The notes beneath the pieces were generated by a model that did no database searches, was not told the origin of the DNA, and saw only the letters and a list, made by a program, of their open reading frames with translations. A stretch of DNA of 64,000 nucleotides from Streptomyces sindenensis (GTDB lineage: Bacteria; Actinomycetota; Actinomycetes; Streptomycetales; Streptomycetaceae): the NCBI RefSeq assembly GCF_014649035.1, contig NZ_BMSG01000017.1, positions 86,169 to 150,168 on the forward strand, read 5' to 3'. Of the stretch, positions 25,660-33,785 are shown piece by piece (the first letter of the stretch is position 1; each line of letters opens with the position of its first letter). A program made the position numbers and the translations under genes.

Positions 25660-25688
25660 TTGGCGGACCGCGGAAAGAGGTCTAGCTT
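25660..25688 (+). promoter_or_regulatory. Promoter of the ThuA/PQQ-dehydrogenase operon
   Basis: TTGGCG, 17 bases, TAGCTT: close to the actinobacterial consensus. Transcription would start near 25695, leaving a leader of about 100 bases that contains repeated GTGACCACA-like words (near 25773 and 25791). The shared region with the divergent laccase gene is 286 bases. Confidence 0.6.
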
Positions 25689-25798
25689 CGTGCGCTGTCG
25701 CAGGGAATCAAGAGCCAGTGCACCCACGGCTCCTGACGATCAGTGAGCAAGCCACAGTCACCGAGAGATGCAGTGACCACAGAGGGGTGAGTGACCAC

Positions 25799-28303
25799 AT
25801 GCAGCGCGCATCACATCACCGGTCCAGATCACGACGCGGCCTCGCGGCGGCCGTGGCGGCCGGTGCCCTGACCGTGTCCATGCTGGGCAGCGGCGGCCCG
25901 GCCAGCGCGGACACATCGCCGGATCGGGCCCTGGTGGAAAGGATGGCGACAACGTTGTCGCTACCGTCTCCGCCGGGGGCCCGGAGCCAGGTGAAGGTGC
26001 TGGTGTTCCATGCCTCGGCGGGTGAGGAGGCCCCGTACACCGACGCCGGGATCGCGGCGATCGAGAGGATCGGGCTCACCGGCCCGGAGGCCCAGCGGTT
26101 CACCACCGTGGCCACCGCCGACCCCAAGGTCTTCACCAACGGCAAGCGGCTCGGCTCCTTCCACGCCGTCGTCTTCCTCACCGGCGGGGGCGATGTCCTC
26201 GACCCGGAGCAGGAGGCGGGCCTGGAGGCGTACATGGAGGCGGGCGGCGGCTTCCTCGGCATCCATGACGCGGCGCGCACCGAGCCGTACTCCGACTGGT
26301 TCACCGGTCTGGTCGGGGCCCGGCCGGCGGCGAACAGCCCGGCGTCCGTACAGCGGGCGACCGTCGAGATCGGGGACCGGGTCCACCCGGCCACCAAGAG
26401 CCTGCCGCTGGAGTGGAAGCGCCCCGACAAGTGGCTGAACTGGACGAAGAACCCGTCCGGAGACGTCCACACCGTGGCGCGCGTGCGGGAGTTGACGTAC
26501 AAGCCGGGTGAGAGCGCCAACGGGTGGGACCACCCGGTCTCCTGGTGCCGCGACTACGACGGCGGGCGGTCCTTCTACACGGCGATGGGCGGTACGGCGA
26601 ACAGCTTCGCCGAGACCGACTTCCGCGACCACCTGCGCGGTGCGCTGTCCTGGACGAACCGGACGTCACAGGCCGACTGCAAGGCGACGATCACCTCCAA
26701 CTACACCGCCGAGCGGGTCACCCAGCCCAACCAGCCGGGCCAGAACGACCAGATCGGCGAGCCGCACGGACTGGTGACCGCACCGGACGGGCGGGTCTTC
26801 TACATCGGGCGCGGCGGGGCCGACAGCTCGCAGCCGGTCGTCACCGACTGGGCCGACCCGGACATCGGCAAGGGCAAGGGGGAGATCCACGTCTACGACC
26901 CGAAGACCGGAAAGGTCGCCCTGGCGGGTGCGCTGGACGTCTTCGGCAACAAGGGCGGGGGCGACGAGCTGGTCAAGAACGAGGAGGGGTTGCTCGGCAT
27001 CGAGCTGGACCCCGGCTTCGCGTCCAACGGCTGGGTCTATCTGCACTACACCCCGCACGCGAAGATCGACCGCGACCGGCGCATGGCGACCCGTCAGGTC
27101 TCCCGCTTCACCTTCGACTCCGCGACCGGCAAGCTGGATCTCGCCTCGGAGAAGGTGCTGCTCGGCTGGCCCGTGCAGATCAACAGCTGCTGCCACGCGG
27201 GCGGCGGCATGGCGTGGGACTCGAAGGACAACCTGTACATCGCGACCGGCGACAACAACTCCTCCGGTTTCAGCGACGGTTACTCCGGCAACAACCCGCA
27301 GCCGAACTACAAGGGCGTCTCCTTCGCCGACGCGCGCCGCACGGCCGGCAACACCAACAACCTCAACGGGAAGATCCTGCGGATCCACCCCGAGGACGAC
27401 GGCACGTACACCCTGCCGTCCGGCAACCTCTTCACCGGCGAGGAGCCGGACGAGGGCGGCGGCAAGACGCGCGGCGAGATCTATGTGATGGGCGTGCGCA
27501 ACCCGGCCCGCATCTCGATCGACCCGGCGACGGACACGCTGTACGCGGGCTGGGTCGGCCCCGACGCGGGCGCCCCGTCGACCACCTGGGGCCCGGCGAA
27601 GTACGACACGTTCGCCGCGATCACCAAGGCGGGCAACCACGGCTGGCCGTACTGCATGGGCAACAACCAGCCCTACCGGGACCGCAATCTGCCGGACCCG
27701 TCGAAGCCGCTGGGCTGGTACGACTGCAACGCCCCGAAGAACGAGTCGCCGAACAACGACGGCCTGGTCAAGCTGCCGCCGGTGACCCCGAACACCATCT
27801 GGTACTCCCCGCAGGGCGGTGGGGTCGACTACCCGCGCGACGGGAACGGCATACCGAGCTACAAGGCGGAGGAGGGCAAGGAGCTGCTGCCCTGGCTCAA
27901 GGGCGGCGGCCAGGCCACGATGAACGGCCCGGTCTACCGGTACGACGCGCGGAGCGAGTCCACCGCGAAGTGGCCGGCCTACTGGGACGGCAAGTGGTTC
28001 GTCGGTGACTTCTACGACGGCGCACAGCCCCGGCACGCCGTGCTCACCGACCCGAGGACGGCCGGCAAGGGCGGGCTCCCCACGCACGCCGAGTCGTTGA
28101 AGAAGATCATCCCGGTCGGGGCGGACGGCATCCGCAACCTGATGGACTGGAAGTTCGCACCCGACGGGTCGCTGTACGTCCTGGACTACGGGCGCGGATT
28201 CTTCACCTCCGACTCCAAGTCCGCGCTGTGGCGCGTGTCGTACAAGGGCGGCGGCGCGACGCCGGCCGCCGCGGATCTCGTGGACAAGGCGGCGGTGAAG
28301 TGA
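25799..28303 (+). CDS. Secreted ThuA-domain / PQQ-type sugar dehydrogenase fusion
   Basis: An 834-residue secreted protein. The signal peptide is residues 1-38 (SRSRRGLAAAV core, cleavage near ASA-DT). Residues about 50-290 form a ThuA-like domain (VLVFHASAGEEAPYTD, GGFLGIHDAARTEPY). ThuA takes part in trehalose and 3-keto-disaccharide use in rhizobia. Residues about 320-820 form a glucose/sorbosone dehydrogenase propeller of the PQQ type, with INSCCHAGGGMAWD, LNGKILRIHPED and GNHGWPYCMGNNQP. The predicted reaction is sugar oxidation outside the cell. ATG 25799 is preferred because AGAGGGG lies upstream; GTG 25787 is too close to it. It overlaps the next gene (GTGA), so they are coupled. Confidence 0.88.
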   Translation: MQRASHHRSRSRRGLAAAVAAGALTVSMLGSGGPASADTSPDRALVERMATTLSLPSPPGARSQVKVLVFHASAGEEAPYTDAGIAAIERIGLTGPEAQRFTTVATADPKVFTNGKRLGSFHAVVFLTGGGDVLDPEQEAGLEAYMEAGGGFLGIHDAARTEPYSDWFTGLVGARPAANSPASVQRATVEIGDRVHPATKSLPLEWKRPDKWLNWTKNPSGDVHTVARVRELTYKPGESANGWDHPVSWCRDYDGGRSFYTAMGGTANSFAETDFRDHLRGALSWTNRTSQADCKATITSNYTAERVTQPNQPGQNDQIGEPHGLVTAPDGRVFYIGRGGADSSQPVVTDWADPDIGKGKGEIHVYDPKTGKVALAGALDVFGNKGGGDELVKNEEGLLGIELDPGFASNGWVYLHYTPHAKIDRDRRMATRQVSRFTFDSATGKLDLASEKVLLGWPVQINSCCHAGGGMAWDSKDNLYIATGDNNSSGFSDGYSGNNPQPNYKGVSFADARRTAGNTNNLNGKILRIHPEDDGTYTLPSGNLFTGEEPDEGGGKTRGEIYVMGVRNPARISIDPATDTLYAGWVGPDAGAPSTTWGPAKYDTFAAITKAGNHGWPYCMGNNQPYRDRNLPDPSKPLGWYDCNAPKNESPNNDGLVKLPPVTPNTIWYSPQGGGVDYPRDGNGIPSYKAEEGKELLPWLKGGGQATMNGPVYRYDARSESTAKWPAYWDGKWFVGDFYDGAQPRHAVLTDPRTAGKGGLPTHAESLKKIIPVGADGIRNLMDWKFAPDGSLYVLDYGRGFFTSDSKSALWRVSYKGGGATPAAADLVDKAAVK

Positions 28304-30537
28304 GAGCACGTCCCTACCTCGCACGCAGGCGGCATCGTCCGCCGAGCTTCTGGGTGGCCCTGCTGGCCTCCCTCCTGATGGTCCTCGGGCTGACCTCGAC
28401 GGCCGCGTACGGCAAGGGCGGTGACGGTCCCGGGGCGAGCGCCGCCGACCAGGTGCTGACCTGGACCGCGGGCGACCCGATCGACCGCTATCTGTCCGCG
28501 CCGAAGACGGCGGTGGCGGGCAGGGCGACGATCGTCTTCGAGAACAGCACGGCGACCGGCAACACGACGAGCATGCCGCACACGCTCACGTTCAGCGTGT
28601 CGGACCCGGAGTTCAACAACGACGTCCAGCTGAACATCCTGGCCAATCCCGGTGACTCCGAGGGCGGGAAGCACAGCGTGGAGGTCACGCTGTCGCCCGG
28701 CCGGTACTTCTACCACTGCACGATCCCCGGGCACGGCCAGATGCAGGGCATCCTGACCGTCACCGAGGGCAGCGGCGAGGACACCGAGGCCCCGTCGACC
28801 TCGGCGAAGGTCGACGGCGACCGGAACGGCGACGGCGCGTACATCGGCCAGGCGACGGTGACCGTCGAGGCCACCGACGCGGGGTCCGGCGTCGACACCG
28901 TCGAGTACGCGCTCGGCGCGGACGGCGAGTGGCAGCCGTACACCGCACCGGTCGTGGTGAACGAGGTCGGCGACCACACGGTCCGCTACCGGGCCACCGA
29001 CAAGGCGGGCAACGCGGCCGGGGAGAAGTCCGTCGACTTCGCGGTGGCGGCCCCGCCGACCGACGACGAGACGCCGCCGGAGACCTCGGCGACCGTCTCC
29101 GGCGAGAAGGACGACGCGGGGGCGTACCTGGGCATGGCCACGGTCACCGTGACCGCCTCCGACACCGGGTCCGGCGTGAACACCATCGAGTACGCGCTCG
29201 GCACGGACGGCGCGTGGCAGCCCTACACCGCTCCGGTGATGGTCCACGAGCTGGGCGAGCACACCGTCCGCTACCGGGCCACCGACCGGTCGGGCAATGT
29301 CGCGGACGAGAAGTCCGTCGACTTCACCGTGGTCGAGCCGCCCTCGCAGGACCGGACGGCTCCGGAGACCTCGGTGACGGTCGAGGGCGACAAGAACAGC
29401 GACGGCGCGTTCATCACCAGCGCCAGGGCCACCGTCTCCGCGACCGACGACGACTCGGGCGTGGACAAGGTGGAGTACAGCCTCGACGGCGGACCGTACC
29501 TCGCGTACACCGCCCCGGTGATCGTGGACCGGGTCGGCTACCACTCCATCTCCCATCGGGCCACGGACAAGGCGGGCAACACCTCCGAGGCGAAGAGGGT
29601 GTCGTTCACCGTCGCCCAGGGAGGCGGGGTCCCCGCGCCGAACTGCGCGGAGTTCGACGAGCGGCACACCGTCTTCGTCGGCACGATCGACACGGGCGTC
29701 CCGAACCGGATCACCCGGAACCGCTGCACGATCAACGAGCTGATCGAGGACGAGAAGGACTGGTCCTCCCACGCGCTGTTCCTCAAGCACGTGACGTCGG
29801 TGCTCGACAGGCTGAAGGCCGACGGTGTCATCGACCAGCGGGAGCGCAGGGCGATCTACCGGGCCGCCAAGCAGTCGGGCATCGGAAAGCCGGGCCAGGT
29901 CGAGGGCTACACCAAGCTCTTCGACGGCACGGCGGCCTCGCTCGCCAAGTGGGAGCACGTGGGCGGCGGCAAGTTCGAGCTGAACGAGGAGGAGGGCTCC
30001 ATCACCAGCTCCACCACGGTGGACGGGATGGGCATGCTGTGGCTGCCGAACCGGGCCTACGGCGACTACTCGCTCAAGCTTCAGTGGCGGGACGACGCCC
30101 CGGGCTCGGGGAACGCCAACGGCGGGGTCTTCGTCCGCTTCCCGAAGGTGCACGACCACCCGGAGGAGTCGCGTCCGGAGTGGGTCGCCATCAAGTACGG
30201 CCATGAGATCCAGGTCAACGACCGGCCGGACGGCGACATGTACAAGACCGGTTCGGTGTACGGCTTCGACCGGGTGGGGCTCGGCGGCGCCGGGGTCACG
30301 CCCAAGGGCACCTGGAACGACTACGAGATCAAGGTGGTCGACCAGCACTACGAGATCTACCGCAACGGTGTCCTGATCAACGAGTTCGAGAACAACCGCG
30401 GTCAGCTCTTCGAGCCGCCGCGGGGCGACGACCCGGGCACCGACGGCCGGCGGTTCGCCTCCGGTTACATCGGGCTCCAGGTGCACGGTGTCACGGACGT
30501 CATCTCGTACCGCGACATCCGCATCAAGGAGCTGTAG
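28300..30537 (+). CDS. Secreted cupredoxin / Ig-like repeat / DUF1080 (3-keto-glycoside hydrolase) protein
   Basis: A 745-residue secreted protein starting with a GTG that overlaps the previous stop. A signal peptide spans residues 1-38. A cupredoxin domain (about 45-155) has the type-1 copper set His94, Cys140, His145 and Met148 (YHCTIPGHGQM). Three Ig-like repeats of about 92 residues follow (about 162-440), each ending YRATDKAGN, YRATDRSGN or HRATDKAGN. A linker comes next, then a DUF1080 concanavalin-like domain (about 550-745; YTKLFDGTAASLAKW to YRDIRIKEL), a family with known 3-keto-disaccharide hydrolases. The copper domain could accept electrons from the upstream dehydrogenase. Confidence 0.88.
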   Translation: MRARPYLARRRHRPPSFWVALLASLLMVLGLTSTAAYGKGGDGPGASAADQVLTWTAGDPIDRYLSAPKTAVAGRATIVFENSTATGNTTSMPHTLTFSVSDPEFNNDVQLNILANPGDSEGGKHSVEVTLSPGRYFYHCTIPGHGQMQGILTVTEGSGEDTEAPSTSAKVDGDRNGDGAYIGQATVTVEATDAGSGVDTVEYALGADGEWQPYTAPVVVNEVGDHTVRYRATDKAGNAAGEKSVDFAVAAPPTDDETPPETSATVSGEKDDAGAYLGMATVTVTASDTGSGVNTIEYALGTDGAWQPYTAPVMVHELGEHTVRYRATDRSGNVADEKSVDFTVVEPPSQDRTAPETSVTVEGDKNSDGAFITSARATVSATDDDSGVDKVEYSLDGGPYLAYTAPVIVDRVGYHSISHRATDKAGNTSEAKRVSFTVAQGGGVPAPNCAEFDERHTVFVGTIDTGVPNRITRNRCTINELIEDEKDWSSHALFLKHVTSVLDRLKADGVIDQRERRAIYRAAKQSGIGKPGQVEGYTKLFDGTAASLAKWEHVGGGKFELNEEEGSITSSTTVDGMGMLWLPNRAYGDYSLKLQWRDDAPGSGNANGGVFVRFPKVHDHPEESRPEWVAIKYGHEIQVNDRPDGDMYKTGSVYGFDRVGLGGAGVTPKGTWNDYEIKVVDQHYEIYRNGVLINEFENNRGQLFEPPRGDDPGTDGRRFASGYIGLQVHGVTDVISYRDIRIKEL

Positions 30538-30554
30538 ACCCGCGGGGAAGAGCC

Positions 30555-31622
30555 TCAGGTGGCCGCGGCCGCATGCTCCGGTGTGCGGGCGCGGCCACCC
30601 GGGTGCCGGTGCCGCCACACCCAGAAGACCGTGCAGGAGACCAGCGCCCAGGCGGCGAGGACCAGGTACGGGAAGACGAACTGGTGGCCCTGGTAGTACA
30701 CGGCGGTGTGCTGGGCGTTGACCGAGGCCCCCGGCGGCAGCCAGCGGCCGATGTGGCCGAGCGCGGACGGCAGCAGCGGCCAGGACACCGCCCCGCCGGA
30801 CGACGGGTTGCCGAGCAGCACCATCACCCCCCAGGTGGGGATCATGGCCCACCGGCCCATCAGGGTGTTGAACATGGTGAAGACCATGCCGGAGGTGAAC
30901 ATGGTGAACGCCAGGATCAGCCAGGACTGGACGAACGGCAGGTCCACCGCCCCGAGCCACCAGTCCACGGCCGCCGCGATGGCGAAGCCGCCGAGCAGGG
31001 CGTAGGCGGCGGTGAAGGCGATGCGCTCGGCCGGGTTCAGGCCGTGGGCGTGCACGCTGAGCTGGATCGCGCCGAGGAAGCCCATGATCACGGCGGCCAG
31101 CGAGATGTAGAACAGGGCGAGCCCGCGCGGGTCGCCCTTCTGGAGCGGTTTGACGTCCCGGACGGTGACCTCGACGCCGGTGGCGTCCCCCACCTCGATC
31201 CCCGCCTTGGCGATCAGCTCGGCCACCGAGGCGCCCGAGGCTCCGGCCACGTCGAGCGCCACCCCGTCGTCGGAGGCGCGGACGATGGTGAAGACCTTCT
31301 GCTCGTCCAGGGCGCGGCGGGCGTCGGCGACGTCCGGATAGTCGTGGAGCTCGAGCGAGGCGTCGAGGGCCTTCTCCATCCCGGCGACGAACGCCTCGCC
31401 GCGCTCCACCTCCGGCTGGGTGACCAGGGCCGCCGGGATGCGGTGCGGGGTGGGGTTGGCCATCGCGTACGTGTAGGAGCCGGCGAAGAGACCGGCCGCG
31501 GCGGCGACGATCAGGACGAGGACGGTCGCGGGCAGGAAGGGGCTGTTCTTGTACGCCTCCCAGCGCTCGCGGAGGGTGCGCGGCCGCCCGTGCGCGCCGT
31601 GCCCCTCGCTGCTCGAACTCAC
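30555..31622 (-). CDS. Polytopic membrane protein, YhgE/Pip or DUF3533-like
   Basis: A 355-residue protein. One N-terminal membrane helix (ATVLVLIVAAAAGLFAG) is followed by an extracytoplasmic domain of about 130 residues, then about five more helices (for example FYISLAAVIMGFLGAIQL, GFAIAAAVDWWLG, FPYLVLAAWALVSC). This matches ABC-2-like permease fragments of the YhgE/Pip and SNG1 type, whose roles include export or lipid handling. GTG 31622 overlaps the stop of the LigD-type gene, so it is cotranscribed with it, an odd pairing that has no obvious functional reason. Confidence 0.8.
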   Translation of the reverse strand: MSSSSEGHGAHGRPRTLRERWEAYKNSPFLPATVLVLIVAAAAGLFAGSYTYAMANPTPHRIPAALVTQPEVERGEAFVAGMEKALDASLELHDYPDVADARRALDEQKVFTIVRASDDGVALDVAGASGASVAELIAKAGIEVGDATGVEVTVRDVKPLQKGDPRGLALFYISLAAVIMGFLGAIQLSVHAHGLNPAERIAFTAAYALLGGFAIAAAVDWWLGAVDLPFVQSWLILAFTMFTSGMVFTMFNTLMGRWAMIPTWGVMVLLGNPSSGGAVSWPLLPSALGHIGRWLPPGASVNAQHTAVYYQGHQFVFPYLVLAAWALVSCTVFWVWRHRHPGGRARTPEHAAAAT

Positions 31623-32647
31623 GTCGTCCCGCCGCCGTCGTCATCGTGGCGGGCGCGGCTGGGCTGGACGCGCTTCGGTTCGCCGGGCATCTTCGGGTAC
31701 TCCGGCGGGTAGGGCAGGTCGCCGAGCCCGCGCTCCCTCTCGTCCCGGTCGGCCAGCTCCAGCAGCCCGTCGAGCCGGAACGCCTCCTGGTCCATGTCGG
31801 CGTGGACGTCGCCGAGTTCGGCGTACCGCCCCGGCATGGTGCTCAGGTCGAAGTCGCGGGGTTCGGCGTCGTCGATCTCCTCCCAGCGCAGCGGTGCGGA
31901 GACCGGGGCGTGCGGGAAGGGGCGTACGGAGTAGGCGGAGGCGATGGTGCGGTCGCGGGCGGTCTGGTTGAAGTCGACGAAGATCCGCTCGCCGCGCTCC
32001 TCCTTCCACCATGCGGTCGTCACCCGCTCGGGCATCCGCCGCTCCAGCTCGCGCCCGGCGGCGATGGCGGCGCGCCGCACCTCGACGAAGGTCCAGGCGG
32101 GCTCGATGGGCACGAAGACATGCATCCCGCGCCCGCCGGAGGTCTTGGGCCAGCCGCGTACGCCGTGGTCCTCCAGGACGGAGCGCAGCTCGTGGGCGGC
32201 GGTGACGGCGTCGGCGTAGTCGGTGCCGGGCTGCGGGTCCAGGTCGATGCGCAGCTCGTCCGGGTGGTCGGTGTCCCCGGCCCGCACCGGCCAGGGGTGG
32301 AAGGTGAGGGTGCCGAGGTTGGCGGCCCAGATCACCGCGGCGAGCTCGGTCGGGCAGATCTCGTCGGCGGGGCGGCCGCTGGGGAAGGCGACGCGGGCGG
32401 TGGGGATCCATTCGGGGAGGTTCTTCGGGGCGCGCTTCTGGTAGAAGAAGTCGCCCTCGACCCCGTCCACGAAGCGCTGGAGCGTGGTCGGCCGGTGGTT
32501 CAGGGCTCGCGTGATCCCGGGGCCGACGGCCAGGAAGTATTCAGCCACGTCCCTCTTGGTGTAACCCTTCTCGGGGAAGTACACCTTGTCCGGGTTGGAC
32601 AGCCTCACGGCCCGTCCGCCCGCGTCCAACTCCACCGCTGATCCCAT
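31619..32647 (-). CDS. LigD-type polymerase domain (NHEJ polymerase)
   Basis: A 342-residue primase-like polymerase of the LigD PolDom family, without ligase or nuclease modules. Landmarks: LSNPDKVYFPEKGYTKRDV at the N terminus, the catalytic metal motif RIDLDPQPG, KTSGGRGMHVFVPI, and RIFVDFNQTARDRTIASAYSVR-type C-terminal core. It fills gaps and adds ribonucleotides at broken DNA ends during non-homologous end joining. The start at 32647 gives a normal N terminus; GTG 32656 is an alternative. It is divergent from an ATP-dependent ligase, the expected partner. No Ku gene is in the window. Confidence 0.92.
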   Translation of the reverse strand: MGSAVELDAGGRAVRLSNPDKVYFPEKGYTKRDVAEYFLAVGPGITRALNHRPTTLQRFVDGVEGDFFYQKRAPKNLPEWIPTARVAFPSGRPADEICPTELAAVIWAANLGTLTFHPWPVRAGDTDHPDELRIDLDPQPGTDYADAVTAAHELRSVLEDHGVRGWPKTSGGRGMHVFVPIEPAWTFVEVRRAAIAAGRELERRMPERVTTAWWKEERGERIFVDFNQTARDRTIASAYSVRPFPHAPVSAPLRWEEIDDAEPRDFDLSTMPGRYAELGDVHADMDQEAFRLDGLLELADRDERERGLGDLPYPPEYPKMPGEPKRVQPSRARHDDDGGGTT

Positions 32648-32723
32648 GTCGGCCACCGTAGGCCGCTCGCACATATGCCGCACATCGGGCGACATGGGCG
32701 GGTGCGGGGTCCAGAATCGGGCC

Positions 32724-33785
32724 ATGGACCTGCCGGTGATGCCGCCCGTGAAGCCGATGCTCGCCAAGTCGGTGGCCCGGATCCCGCCGGGCATGGCGTA
32801 CGAGGCGAAGTGGGACGGTTTCCGGGCGATCGTGTACCGGGACGGCGACGAGGTCGAGATCGGCAGCCGGACGGGCAAGTCGCTGACGCGCTACTTCCCC
32901 GATCTGGTCGACGCCGTGCGGGACAACCTCACGCCGCGCTGTGTGATCGACGGGGAGATCGTCATCGCCCACGAGGGGCGGCTCGACTTCGAGCGGCTCA
33001 GCGAGCGCATCCATCCGGCGGACTCCCGGGTGCGGATGCTTGCCGAGCAGACCCCGGCGAGCTTCATCGCCTTCGACGTCCTCGCGGTCGACGACACCTC
33101 CCTGCTGAGCACCCCGCAGGCGGACCGGCGGGCGGTGTTGACGGCCGCCCTCTCCGGGGCCTCCGCGCCCGTGCACCTCGCGCCGTCCACCACGGACATC
33201 GAGGTCGCGCGGCAGTGGTTCGACCGGTACGAGGGGGCGGGGCTCGACGGGATCGTGGCGAAGCCGCTGGATCTGCCGTACCGGCCCGACACCCGGGTGA
33301 TGTACAAGATCAAGCACGAGCGGACCGCCGACGTCGTGGTGGCCGGCTACCGCGAGCACAAGAGCGGCCCGGTCGTCGGCTCTTTGCTGCTCGGGCTGTA
33401 CGACACCGGGGGCGTGCTCCAGCACGTCGGGGTCTGCGCGGCCTTCGCGATGAGGCGGCGCGCCGAGCTGGCCGAGGAACTCGCCCCGCTGCGCTGCGAG
33501 TTCGCCGAGCACCCGTGGGGCGCCTGGGCGGACGCGGCGGCGCACGAGAAGTCCCGGCTGCCGGGCGCGCAGAACCGGTGGACCGGCAAGAAGGACCAGT
33601 CCTGGGTGCCGCTGCGGCCGGAGCGGGTGTGCGAGGTGGCCTACGACCACATGGAGGGCGACCGGTTCCGGCACACCACCCAGTTCCGCCGGTGGCGGCC
33701 GGACCGGTCCCCCGCGAGCTGTACGTACGCGCAGCTGGAGGAGGTCGTCTCCTACGACCTGTCCGAGGTGCTGTCAGGCGGCTGA
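32724..33785 (+). CDS. ATP-dependent DNA ligase (LigC type)
   Basis: A 353-residue ligase. The nucleotidyl-transfer lysine is Lys29 in AKWDGFR. Other ligase motifs are IGSRTGKSLTRYF, CVIDGEIV, FIAFDVLA, GLDGIVAKPL and the C-terminal MYKIKHERTADVVV, followed by an OB-fold. Size and order match the actinobacterial LigC group that accompanies LigD in end joining and repair. The start at 32724 is 76 bases from the divergent polymerase gene, so the pair probably shares control. The 3' end overlaps the convergent transglycosylase gene by 12 bases. Confidence 0.93.
   Translation: MDLPVMPPVKPMLAKSVARIPPGMAYEAKWDGFRAIVYRDGDEVEIGSRTGKSLTRYFPDLVDAVRDNLTPRCVIDGEIVIAHEGRLDFERLSERIHPADSRVRMLAEQTPASFIAFDVLAVDDTSLLSTPQADRRAVLTAALSGASAPVHLAPSTTDIEVARQWFDRYEGAGLDGIVAKPLDLPYRPDTRVMYKIKHERTADVVVAGYREHKSGPVVGSLLLGLYDTGGVLQHVGVCAAFAMRRRAELAEELAPLRCEFAEHPWGAWADAAAHEKSRLPGAQNRWTGKKDQSWVPLRPERVCEVAYDHMEGDRFRHTTQFRRWRPDRSPASCTYAQLEEVVSYDLSEVLSGG

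Noticed and set aside
28186..31644. 1152-codon minus-strand reading frame
   Set aside because: It is antisense to the cupredoxin/DUF1080 gene and out of frame with the membrane protein gene; low-complexity, no motifs.
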